This document shows positions 11,959 through 21,066 of a stretch of DNA of 64,000 nt, in pieces. Source of the DNA: Dioscorea cayenensis subsp. rotundata (Eukaryota; Streptophyta; Magnoliopsida; Dioscoreales; Dioscoreaceae); NCBI RefSeq assembly GCF_009730915.1, contig NC_052482.1, positions 20,738,345-20,802,344 on the forward strand, read 5' to 3'. Numbering within the stretch: position 1 is the first letter of the stretch; the number at the start of each line of letters is the position of its first letter. The notes below the pieces were generated by a model. The model was not told the DNA's origin and ran no database searches. It saw nothing but the letters and a program-made list of their open reading frames with translations. A program made the translations under genes and the position numbers.

Positions 11959-12864
11959 CAATGTTGTTTGACCCGGACCGGCCCGGCCGGTTCAACCGAA
12001 AATCGGGAACCGCCATGTACTGGCCCGGGATACTCTCATCGATCCCGGGTATTAAAAACCCCAGTGTACCTCGATGACTCGGGCGGTTCAATCGGAACCC
12101 GGTTGACCCTACGGGTCAATCGGGTCACAATGTTTAATTTTTTTACAATATTTAATAATTTATTATTATTTTCTCATTAAAAAAACCATCAAAAATCATG
12201 TATATTTATTAATATTAATTTATAATTTATAATCAATAAATAGAATTACAATATATATATATATATATACCAACAAAAAAATTAACATTTAAAAAAATAA
12301 AATATATTAATGTATTATGTAAATACTTTTCTAAAAAAATTTAATTTATTAAGAAAAATAAAACAATAAATGAGTGTAATTTTATTATAAAAAAATATAA
12401 AAAATTAAAAGTATTCTAATTAAATAAAAAAATATAAGAAAAATTTAAAAACAAAAATAAAAAAACTCAATTGAGATATAAGAATTAGTGAATTAGATTT
12501 CTTATTTATTTTAACAAAAATCAACCAATAAACAAATAAATAAATAAATAACACCGAGAGAAGTTTGATAATTATATATTAATATATTAAATTTGTAAAT
12601 ATTTAAAAAAATGTAAAAAAATAAATGACCAAATTAGAAAAACTCTATATAAGGTCATTTATCAATTTAAATATCAAATTTGAGTAGGTTTTTATAATAT
12701 AATTATGGATTTAATATTATATTTGCTTATTATTAATTATTATAATATTTTTTTATATTTAATTATTGACCCCGGTTCAACCCCGGTTCGACCCGGTTGA
12801 ACCCATTGACCCCTGACCCCTGGGCTTAGCCGGGTCATTGCCCGGGCCGGGTCTGACAACCTTG
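11959..12864. mobile_element. Non-autonomous hAT-type element with 8-bp target duplication
   Basis: 906 bp beginning CAATGTTGTTTGACCCGG and ending in the inverse of CAAGGTTGTCAGACCCGG (15 of 18 match). It is flanked by ATAATTTC at 11951-11958 and 12865-12872. The sister spacer at about 27606-27613 has a single uninterrupted ATAATTTC followed by the same AATCAAGCC, which is the empty site. An 8-bp duplication and CA...TG ends fit the hAT superfamily. The interior has GC-rich ends of GACCCGG words and an AT-rich core with no transposase. Confidence 0.82.
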
Positions 12865-12914
12865 ATAATTTCTAATCAAGCCTAAATAATTTAATAAAGG
12901 CTTAATGTTTTGAA

Positions 12915-13232
12915 AGCTAAGTTAACCCAGCAGGTTCAGTCGGACCAGCCTAGACAATCGGGTCTTATAAAAATCCGGGGTATCCGATGAACCAGTTGAT
13001 TCAATCCGGTCAAATCGGGTTAGGTTTATTATATATTTATTGTTTTTTTTATTTTTTTATTAATTATTTAAGTTATAATATATTATTTTATAATTTGTAT
13101 ATAATTAAATTTATAAAAATATATATTATATTTATGGCTGGGTCACCACAGTTTGACCCCGATTCAACTATTGACTCATGACTCAGAAGCCTTCCTAACT
13201 CACACACCCAGATTGGGTTTCAAAACTTTGAT
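12915..13232. mobile_element. Second small inverted-repeat element of similar composition
   Basis: About 320 bp between AATGTTTTGAAA and its inverse TTTCAAAACTTT, with CCGG- and GGGTC-rich ends like the preceding hAT-type element. The sister spacer near 27640-27665 lacks it. The target duplication is not clear, so the superfamily is open. Confidence 0.55.
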
Positions 13233-13254
13233 TTCGTGAGTGTTTTTAATATTT

Positions 13255-13760
13255 AATAAGATTTTAATAAGTAGGAGGAAACATGAAATGTGAAAAAAAA
13301 AAAATTGATATGGCTCTAAAAATCACACCCAAATAGTTGAATAACTTTGTGAATTATTAGTATTTCATAAAAGTATTGATGATATATAAAACACTCAAGT
13401 CTTATTGAAGCAATCAATTAATTAAGAATCCCGTTTATGGCAACCCTCCAAAATCAAAGTTTTATTTGAGTAATTAGGGAATTAATTAGGAACTATCATC
13501 TTTAATGAGTCAATGACAAGACTCAAAAATTAAAATCTTGTTTCCTGATAAATTCAAGATTGGATGTGGTACCTCTGGCCATGTGGTATGTGATGTGCCA
13601 TACAAGACTTTCTCCCGGTCTTCTTAATCAGAAGTATGTGATATTTCTGATGAACAAATTTTTATTTTTTTGTATAAAGTGATTAAACCAAATGAATTAA
13701 AGTAAAAGGAAAGCATGCAAGGGTGTATCCTTCTATGATGCAATCTTGAAACATAGGAGA
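13255..13760. repeat. Spacer repeat, copy 1 (unit 1)
   Basis: Recognised by an ordered set of words: CTAAAAATCACA, TTTTGTGAATTATTAGTATTT, a TTGATGATA stretch, GCAATCAAT followed by TTAAG, ACTCAAAAAT, and finally GGTAAAAGGAAAGCATG-like sequence near 13708. The same order recurs at 24600, 25590 and 27715. It lies between the HERK1 3' end and the RLP gene. Non-coding. Confidence 0.75.
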
Positions 13761-14122
13761 CGAAGATAGAAATTGCAACAATTAAAAAATATATAAAAAT
13801 AAAAATAAATAAAAAAGCAAGAAGGTTTCAAATAGATCCAGGCCATTCAGTCTTGTGAGAGCAATGGAAGAGATACCATCTTGATAACAAAGAAATTGTT
13901 TTATAGCATAAAAAATTTAATAGTTGCTGAAAAACTATAGCCATGGTGCAATACTACTCATGGTATGAAAGAAAAGAAGATATAAGGTATATTATTTATG
14001 GCATCAATGAAAATAAACAGAGAATTGCTCATACATTCATGAAGAGTAGCTTCGGTGCCATTATTTAAAGCTAGTGATACAACGGTAATATGGTGATAGA
14101 GAGCTTTTACTAATTACATTGA
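13761..14122. other. 3' flank of the RLP gene
   Basis: AT-rich sequence after the minus-strand RLP stop. It is homologous to 29340-29668 downstream of the second RLP (shared AAGGTTTCA, TTTATGGCATCAATG-like and AGTAGCTT words). No gene seen. Confidence 0.6.
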
Positions 14123-17100
14123 TCAGCTCATCACAAACAAAGCTCGCTTGATCTTGTTTATGGTGATTACTATCTTTACATACATCATGTCATACATGTG
14201 GTCCATAAACCTGAAATATGCATACCTCCATTCGTTTTTGAACAGCAGTGTTATCAACACTATCAAAAATCCAACCACAAACCCAGACATCAAGCCAATG
14301 CCAAACCAAATAGTTGGATTATCATTATCATCATCGTCTTCTTGATCATCAACATGGCTATTTGATCGTGATTCTTCACTTGTGCAATTTTTACTTAGAG
14401 GAGCTCCACATAGATTAAGATTACCAGCATAAATGGATGGATCATTGAAAGTGGTCAATTGGCTAGCATATGGGATTTTTCCAGACAAGTTGTTGTATGA
14501 AAGATTCAAGCTTCCTAGAAAATGTAATGTAGAGAGGCTTGGAGGAATTGACCCAATGAGCTCATTTCTTGAGAGATCGAGAGATTCCAATGATTGCATT
14601 CGACCAATATCTATGGGGATCTCACCTGACAGATTGTTACATGATAAATCCAAGTTTTGCAATCCAACTAGATTTACTATTTCTTTTGGGATTTGGCCTG
14701 ATAGATTATTTGCAGAGAGGTCTATGAATTTGATAGATGAAAGAGTGACTCCAAATTGAAGTTCTGTTCCTTTTGTATAAACAAGGATCTTAATTATAAG
14801 CCCTTCCCGTGTATTAGAAGGAAAATTTGCTCCACCATTCATACTAACATTTATCATGCCCATGAGGCTACCATACGATTGCGGTATGAACCCTACAAAT
14901 GAGTTGTGGGAAATATCCAGGAAATGAAGTGATGTGAGATTAGATAAAAAAGGCAAATTACCTATGAAATTATTTTCTTTCAAGGTTAGGATCATCAATG
15001 AAGTCATGGTTTTTCCCACCCAACTTGGAATCTCGCCTGATAAGTTATTGTGGTCAAGAGCAAGAGTGGTCATGGAAGTGCACTTTTTCAAGAATGATGG
15101 AAACTCCCCATGCAGTTGGTTGTTACTTAAATGCAACACTTCTAAAGATTGGGATGAATTTATAAGAGAACCAGGGACCTCACCTACTAGTGAATTGTTT
15201 GCCAAGATGAAGTATTGTAAGCCCGTCAAATTGTTCCAGCAATTCGGGATAGCCCCTTCCAAGTGATTGTTGGAGAGTTCCAATAACCAAAGACCCACCA
15301 AATTACAAAGAGAGTCAGGAATAATACCAGTTAAGTTGTTTGAAGATAAAGAGAGGGAACTGAGATGAGGTGTTCTTCCATCAAAGTTTCCAAGATTGGA
15401 GGGAATGATTCCTGAAATTAAGTTATTGGATAAGTCTAATGCACCGACATTAGGAGAAAAATAAGGAACAGATCCCTCAAAGTGATTAGACCTGAGGAAT
15501 ATCCCAACATTATTATATCCATCGGTTTGGAATTTCAAGCGTTGAGGCAGCCTTCCGTTGATCTCATTGTTGCTTAGATCTAAGATAGTCATAGTTCCAG
15601 TGATGTTCCAGAACCAATCAGGAATTGAGTCCTTGATTCCAGTATTAGATATGTCCAAATAATTAAGATTTACTTGGTTATTGAGCCAAACCGGAAATTT
15701 TGGTCCACAGTGACAATAAGACAAGTTTATCTGAAGAGCTTGAAACCCTGGAATCCAGTCGGTGCTTATATTAAGAACCAACTGATTAAATGACAAGTAC
15801 TTGAGATTGGTGAGGTTGGCCAAATGAGCTCCAGTGATAACAGATGAGTAGTTAAAGTTGTTGTCACTAAGATCCAAATCTTCTAGGTTTGATAGTTGAA
15901 AGAGACTCTCCGGGATGGGCCCATTTAGTGCATTCTTCACAAGATATAAATATTGCAATCTTAAGAGTCTTCCCAAGGATTCAGGAATGGAGCTAGTTAA
16001 AGCATTATTGCTAAGATCCAAATATTGCAATTCTGAGAGTCTTCCCAAAGATTCAGGGATTGAGCCATCTAATGCATTGAAGCCAAGAGCCAAAAATTGC
16101 AATCCTGAGAGTCTTCCCAGGGATTCAGGGATCGAGCCATTTAGTACATTATCATCAAGGTCCAAATGTTGTAGCCGTGACAATCTCCCTATAGATGTTG
16201 GAATGGAGCTGCTGAAGGAATTACCAGAAAGAGAGAGAGAGGTGAGATTTCTGAATTCACCCAACCAATCTGGCAAAGGACCTTTTAGCGAGCTACCTCC
16301 AAATGAAAGCACATTCAAATTTCGCCTAATACATCCAGAGAATGCATCTCTGAAATCCTCCTCCAAGCTCTTCCCCACAAAAGTACCACCCAAGTGGAGC
16401 GACAAAAGATTGCAGAAGTTGCCAAATCCTCTCGGCATATCACCAGAAATTCCTTCATTGCCAGACAAGGCCAGAAATTGAAGAGAGGTTGCATTTCCAA
16501 CAGAGGAAGGGATGGTACCAGTCAACCCACAGTTTGTCATGCTGAGATGACGTAGGTTGGGTATTCTGAAGAGCCATTCGGGGATGCTAGTGTAGTCGAA
16601 CATATTGAACCCGATATCCATGAAGGTAAGGGAGGTGAAGTTGAGATGTGGGAGAGACTCAGGGATGTTGTTCATCCTGCAGTCAACCAGCGAAACATTT
16701 TTTAAATGGGGTAGCTTGTTGAATGATTGCATGATGTTGTTCACGCCAGAGAAGTTAACATAATCCATAAAGAGATATCTGAGAGAAGATAGGCCAGATA
16801 GCCACTCAGCATCATCAACCTTGTAACTACTCCCATAAGTTGCTAGGTTGAGGTAACGCAACCTGGTGAGATTACCCAGCTCATGAGGTATGACACCAGT
16901 GAAGCACGAGTAGCTGAGATCGAGATGAACCAGAGTCTCCAAAGAACCCAACAACTTTGGGATGGAGATATTGAGAAAGCAATTGAAGCTAAGATCAAGG
17001 TATGTCAGGTGCTGAAGGCTATTAAGAGCCTGAATATTGATTTTACCACCCATGCCCCAGTAGTTACTGCACCTAACATTACATGTATAATAAGAATAAT

Positions 17101-17458
17101 GATAATAATAATCATCATAATATTGTGGTGGTCGCCTGGGTTGCAGGTTGATGCGGTCGACATGGCCAGAAATGTTGTCACAGTGCACGCCTGCCCATTG
17201 ACAGCAGTTGTCAGTGTGATCACCCCAAGATGAGATGGGATGAGCCTTGTGATATATGATTTGGGCTTTGAATGCGAGCAGGGCGTCTCGTTCGGTCTTG
17301 ATGCAGCCCCTCGTGGTAGTATTACTAGTACTTGTACAAGTGATGGTGGGCATCATCAAAGCAAGACATGATAATAATAATAATATCAACAGGACTTGTT
17401 GTTGTTGAGTGGAAAGAAAGAAGAATGGTGGTGAAGCTTTGTAATTAGCAGATACCAT
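14123..17458 (-). CDS. LRR receptor-like protein (EIX2/Cf-like RLP), intact
   Basis: A complete 1111-residue cell-surface receptor without a kinase domain. Signal peptide (about 1-42, hydrophobic LLILLLLSCLALMM), LRR cap (GCIKTERDALLAFK, then NCCQWAGVHCD), then about 30 extracellular LRRs of 24 residues with LxGxIP signatures. A non-LRR island (about residues 890-915, containing YTKGTELQFG) comes before the last four repeats. A Cys cap (NLCGAPLSKNC), an acidic DDQEDDDDNDN stretch, a transmembrane helix with GLMSGFVVG (GxxxG type, about 1051-1073) and a 38-residue basic tail follow. RLPs of this type bind microbial or self patterns and signal through SOBIR1/BAK1 kinases. A Tyr-rich insert (about 110-130) after the first cap is unusual. 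The ligand cannot be inferred. It has no introns. A broken paralogue lies at 29669-39098. Confidence 0.93.
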   Translation of the reverse strand: MVSANYKASPPFFFLSTQQQQVLLILLLLSCLALMMPTITCTSTSNTTTRGCIKTERDALLAFKAQIIYHKAHPISSWGDHTDNCCQWAGVHCDNISGHVDRINLQPRRPPQYYDDYYYHYSYYTCNVRCSNYWGMGGKINIQALNSLQHLTYLDLSFNCFLNISIPKLLGSLETLVHLDLSYSCFTGVIPHELGNLTRLRYLNLATYGSSYKVDDAEWLSGLSSLRYLFMDYVNFSGVNNIMQSFNKLPHLKNVSLVDCRMNNIPESLPHLNFTSLTFMDIGFNMFDYTSIPEWLFRIPNLRHLSMTNCGLTGTIPSSVGNATSLQFLALSGNEGISGDMPRGFGNFCNLLSLHLGGTFVGKSLEEDFRDAFSGCIRRNLNVLSFGGSSLKGPLPDWLGEFRNLTSLSLSGNSFSSSIPTSIGRLSRLQHLDLDDNVLNGSIPESLGRLSGLQFLALGFNALDGSIPESLGRLSELQYLDLSNNALTSSIPESLGRLLRLQYLYLVKNALNGPIPESLFQLSNLEDLDLSDNNFNYSSVITGAHLANLTNLKYLSFNQLVLNISTDWIPGFQALQINLSYCHCGPKFPVWLNNQVNLNYLDISNTGIKDSIPDWFWNITGTMTILDLSNNEINGRLPQRLKFQTDGYNNVGIFLRSNHFEGSVPYFSPNVGALDLSNNLISGIIPSNLGNFDGRTPHLSSLSLSSNNLTGIIPDSLCNLVGLWLLELSNNHLEGAIPNCWNNLTGLQYFILANNSLVGEVPGSLINSSQSLEVLHLSNNQLHGEFPSFLKKCTSMTTLALDHNNLSGEIPSWVGKTMTSLMILTLKENNFIGNLPFLSNLTSLHFLDISHNSFVGFIPQSYGSLMGMINVSMNGGANFPSNTREGLIIKILVYTKGTELQFGVTLSSIKFIDLSANNLSGQIPKEIVNLVGLQNLDLSCNNLSGEIPIDIGRMQSLESLDLSRNELIGSIPPSLSTLHFLGSLNLSYNNLSGKIPYASQLTTFNDPSIYAGNLNLCGAPLSKNCTSEESRSNSHVDDQEDDDDNDNPTIWFGIGLMSGFVVGFLIVLITLLFKNEWRYAYFRFMDHMYDMMYVKIVITINKIKRALFVMS
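15899..16210 (-). repeat. 72-bp intragenic tandem repeats coding near-identical LRRs
   Basis: AGTCTTCCCA-type units start at 15966, 16038 and 16110, exactly 72 bp (24 residues, one LRR) apart, with diverged neighbours on both sides. The encoded repeats read SIPESLGRLxxLQ. The paralogue at 37760-37900 has only two repeats in the matching interval where this gene has five. Confidence 0.85.
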
Positions 17459-17508
17459 TGATCCCTTATCACTTTTTTGTTCAACATTCCATTATCTCTT
17501 ACCCTGCA

Positions 17509-17516
17509 TTTATATA
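17509..17516 (-). promoter_or_regulatory. TATA box of the intact RLP gene
   Basis: TATATAAA on the minus strand, 51 bp before the ATG at 17458. The same motif is kept at the same place before the paralogue's start (39145-39152). Confidence 0.65.
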
Positions 17517-17520
17517 TTCG

Positions 17521-18659
17521 CCAGTACGGCGGTCCCACACGCAAGCGCAAGGCCTAGAAAATTCATATGATTTTACTTTTGTATTAAAAAAAAACAAATC
17601 TTAGTTCATTTCATCCAATAAATTTATTATCTAACATATATAACCAAAAATGGAAATAATTTAATAACCAGGATACAACTTTAAAAAGATCATAAAACAG
17701 CGGCATTGACTTCACTGTATAAAAAATTGACATAAAAATTTAAGAGCCCCCAAATTTATAAAAAATTGGCATAAAAATTTAAGAGCCCCCAAATTTAATT
17801 TAGTAGTGGGTGCCACAATTAAACTAGTTTAAGTTAATTTTTAATAAACTTTTAATTGGCCTAATTAATTGCTTTTACAAATTTATTTATTTATCACAAG
17901 TAAAAAGATTTTATCTAATGATTCTAAAACCATATAATATGAGGGAAGTGTTAGTATTAAAAAAATTAAAAATTTCAATAATAAGACCTATAGAGATTGA
18001 TCCTCCAAAAAAATAAAATAGTAAATAGGAAATTTTGGTGAAAAACAATCAGTTAATAACCAATAATCATTTAAAAAATAGTAGGTCAAAAAAATTATTT
18101 AAACAAAAATTTCTAAAACTAGTAAGTCATAAAAGAAAATTTTCAAAGATGTATAGTCATTTACCCTACAAAGAATTTTTTTTATAAATAATTTTCTTCT
18201 ATTACTAAACCATCATTTTTAAAACTATTAATACTCACATTGTCCAACATTTCATATTTTCCATAATGAACCTTTGTCTTTGCAGAAAAAAAAAAAAATC
18301 AAAACTTATATATTAATTATCGTGTAAATCATCTTGAGAATAATTTTCTCCAATTATTACAACTTCATTTTCAAAGTATTTAATGCTATCATTTTCCAAA
18401 CTTTAATATTTTCATTAAAATGATGGCTCTGGCTTTTCATTTAGAAGAATAAATAGAATTGGACAAAAATATGATAGGGTCATTTTAATAAATAAGATAC
18501 ATATAATAAATATTATAATAAAGACAGTCAAGTTAAATCCTTATATTTATTATTATCAGTATGTATTTATATTATTACAAGTTTGCATAGTATTTCTTAG
18601 TAAGAAAAGACTGAGAAATATCATTGATTAACTTAATTCTTTACTCACCAATTTTCTAT
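17521..18659. other. RLP upstream region, shared with the second RLP copy
   Basis: Homologous in order to 39155-40369: CAATTCATAT, TTTTACTTTTGTATTAA, a TTTTATCTAATGATTCTAAAA block (about 17911) and GAAAAGACTGAGAAAT near 18605. It holds a short direct duplication with a period of about 38 bp (17721-17795). No gene is seen. The minus-strand RLP promoter must lie here. Confidence 0.65.
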
Positions 18660-19182
18660 TAAACTAAAGGGTTTTTTCTTGCATACCCAAGTAAAATCAT
18701 GAATTTGCTTAAATACCCTCATAAAAATGATATTTACTTGTATACTCTACAAATTTATATGCCCCTATGATTAAGTTGACTATGGTGTTAAATCAATGGA
18801 TGGAATAAAGGTAAATTACCAAAATGGGTTTGCTTATATACCCCTCTAATTTTTTTTTCTTATTTTGTAGACATTACTCATTTCATTCAATAAATGACCA
18901 TTATAGGTTTGTTAATATACCCATCAAAATTTTTATTATATTTTATAGACTTTATAAATTATATAAATTATAGATAACCAATGTAATTTTTTTATATACG
19001 CTTTAATTATTTTTAAAAATTATTAAAAATTATGAATTTTTGAGTAAATTCATATTTTTAAGATTTTTACAAATATCTCTAAAAAATTTTACATTATCGC
19101 GTGCTTTTTACAAAACATAATCTAAAAATAGGTAAAAATTATGATATGTAACAATATATAACAAATAATTTCATATGCCTAC

Positions 19183-20318
19183 TGTTAGTGCAACCGCACT
19201 ATTTATTGGCATGATTTGACACCTAGACCAAGTGACGTGGCAACCATGGTGACAAGGCATAATTGATGACGTGACAAGCATGGTGACATGGCATGGAGAC
19301 TTGGAGTGCAAGGCAAACATCTTGAAGATCTTGATGGAGCTATTTTTAGTAAGTCTATAACATGGAGCCAAATATCTTGAAGATCATGGTGAAGCTATCT
19401 TAAAGATCTTGGTGGAATTATTCTTGGAAACATGAAGACAAGATCATATCATGACCATACTTAGAGAGATATGATTGAAGACTAAATATGGTGGAGCTTA
19501 ATTAAAGAAAGATCTATTCATGGTGTGAATGAAGATATGATTTGAAGAATCCTTGATGAGGATTGATTGAAGTCTATTGAAGGCAAGATTTGAGAACCAA
19601 ACTTGGGTGAATTGAAGATCAAGTTTGGAGAATCTTTGAAGACCAAATTTAGGTGGATTGAAGACTAAGTTTGGCAAGTTTCGTGAAAACGCACAAGGAC
19701 GTGCGCCCCTTGCGAGGGGACTGCGTGATGAGGAACTGAGGAGGTAGGCTAGTTGCCGGCAGTCGGGATCGGGAGATTTGGCTGCATCGACTCGGACTAA
19801 GCATGACCGGGAGGTTGATGGGTCTTGAGGTCGTCCGCAACGTAACCAGAACTCAGTCAAGTCAGCAGTCAGGGCCATGTTGCAACTTATGTTACAACAG
19901 GAGTTGCAACAACTAATTTCAGCAGTTTTTAAATTAGTAGCCGCGGAGATTCTAAAAGAGGTATGTGCTATATTTGGGACGTTGAGGCGTCTATATAAGC
20001 TACCTTGCTCGTAGATTGTAGGTGTGACTCTTTAAGGAGAGTGTGTGAGCACCAAACAATCTAGAGAGGGTAGTGATCTTTATTGTTGAGAGTGTGAGTG
20101 ACAAGTGTTTGTACTCATCTATTTTTACCTCTTTTAGTGGATTGTTTATCTCCGGGCTTGGCCCCCCAGACGTAGGCGAGTGGACGCCGAACTGGGTTAC
20201 CAACGTTGTGTGTCTCCTTGTGTTTGTTTGTGTGCTTTTTCTTTATTGGTTTGTGTGAGACTTCTATGAGTGCTTAAGTGCTACTTAATACCCACAAACC
20301 ACACCGGAGGAATTAACA
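19183..20318 (+). mobile_element. Solo LTR nested in the MULE
   Basis: 1136 bp starting TGTTAG and ending TTAACA, with a perfect 5-bp duplication CCTAC at 19178-19182 and 20319-20323. Its right third (CTCCGGGCTTGG, then CAGACGTAGGCGAGTGG, then CCGAACTGGGTTACC) has the look of the R-U5 part of plant Ty1-copia LTRs. No internal region or second LTR is present, so it arose by LTR-LTR recombination. Short open frames inside are not genes. Confidence 0.82.
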
Positions 20319-20483
20319 CCTACTCAAAATATACTCACATATGAAATTTATAAGAAAGAAATCCAATAATTTTTTTTGAATATCCATCCAATATCAAGTT
20401 TTTTACCATCAAGTTCTCTAAAGGACATCAAAGCTTTTGAACAAACAAGTTCCCCATAATAGTGTGGTGGAGGATTCAATTAG

Positions 20484-20745
20484 TATAGTAGTCATTGGTG
20501 TTTGGCCCGCCGACGGTAAAGATGATTGGGAGGTTCTCCGAGTAAGCTCCGGCGACGGTATTGATCACGTTGAGACCTCACGGTGAAGGTAACGGCACAT
20601 GTGCAAATACCACGGCATCAGGCGTAGCTGGCTTTGAGATGGTTCAGTAGGGTTAGGTTGAAACCTACGGGGACGACGTAGATATCTCTAACACCGATTT
20701 GAAAGAGTCGGCGAGTGAGATGGCATGACTTGAAGGGATTGGTGA
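20484..20745 (-). pseudogene. PDC: Captured fragment of a pyruvate decarboxylase (PDC) gene
   Basis: Read on the minus strand, the segment gives CHLTRRLFQIGVRDIY, VGFNLTLLNHL, then, after a deletion and a stop, CAVTFTV and, in a shifted frame, AGAYSENLPIIFTVGGPNT followed by NDY. These are the successive conserved blocks of the N-terminal thiamine-diphosphate domain of plant pyruvate decarboxylase, which makes acetaldehyde in ethanol fermentation. The catalytic centre and the other domains are absent. Internal deletions, a stop and a frameshift make it non-functional. The local GC content is much higher than in the surrounding element, as expected for captured exon DNA. Confidence 0.85.
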
Positions 20746-21066
20746 GAAGAGAATCACAAAAGATGGCGGTTAAGTGGTTGAGAAGTTTGAGAATTTTTCT
20801 CAGATGGCTTAGGTTAGATGATATTAAGGGTAATTGGGTAATTTTGTCAAGTTGGGTTAGGTGGGAACTATAGTTAATTCCATAAACTCTAACGGTGGCT
20901 AATGGTAACTAACGACAGGGATATATAAATTAAAAAGTTAGTTTTATGGGGGTATGCAAGAAAATAGTATTTTTTATGGGGGTATTTAAGCAATTTCATT
21001 GTTTTGCGGGGGTATGCAAGCAATTTTCCCTAAACTAAACTTAGGATACATAAATTACAATCATCT

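Larger units (their letters stand above)
18669..21030. mobile_element. MULE (Pack-MULE) with long TIRs and 9-bp target duplication
   Basis: 2362 bp starting GGG and ending CCC. Terminal inverted repeats of roughly 130 bp share CTTGCATACCC, TTGCTTAAATACCC and ATAAAAA blocks. It is flanked by TAAACTAAA at 18660-18668 and 21031-21039. The sister region has a single TAAACTAAA at 40370-40378, in the same context, as the empty site. A 9-bp duplication with long TIRs is diagnostic of Mutator-like elements. No transposase is present. The interior contains a pyruvate decarboxylase fragment (20484-20745) and a nested solo LTR (19183-20318). Confidence 0.9.

Noticed and set aside
15915-16481. 188-residue plus-strand frame opposite the RLP
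   Set aside because: Shadow of the 72-bp LRR repeats on the other strand; no independent signal.
19498-20258. Short frames inside the solo LTR as genes
   Set aside because: They overlap on both strands, match no family, and lie wholly within a recognised LTR.
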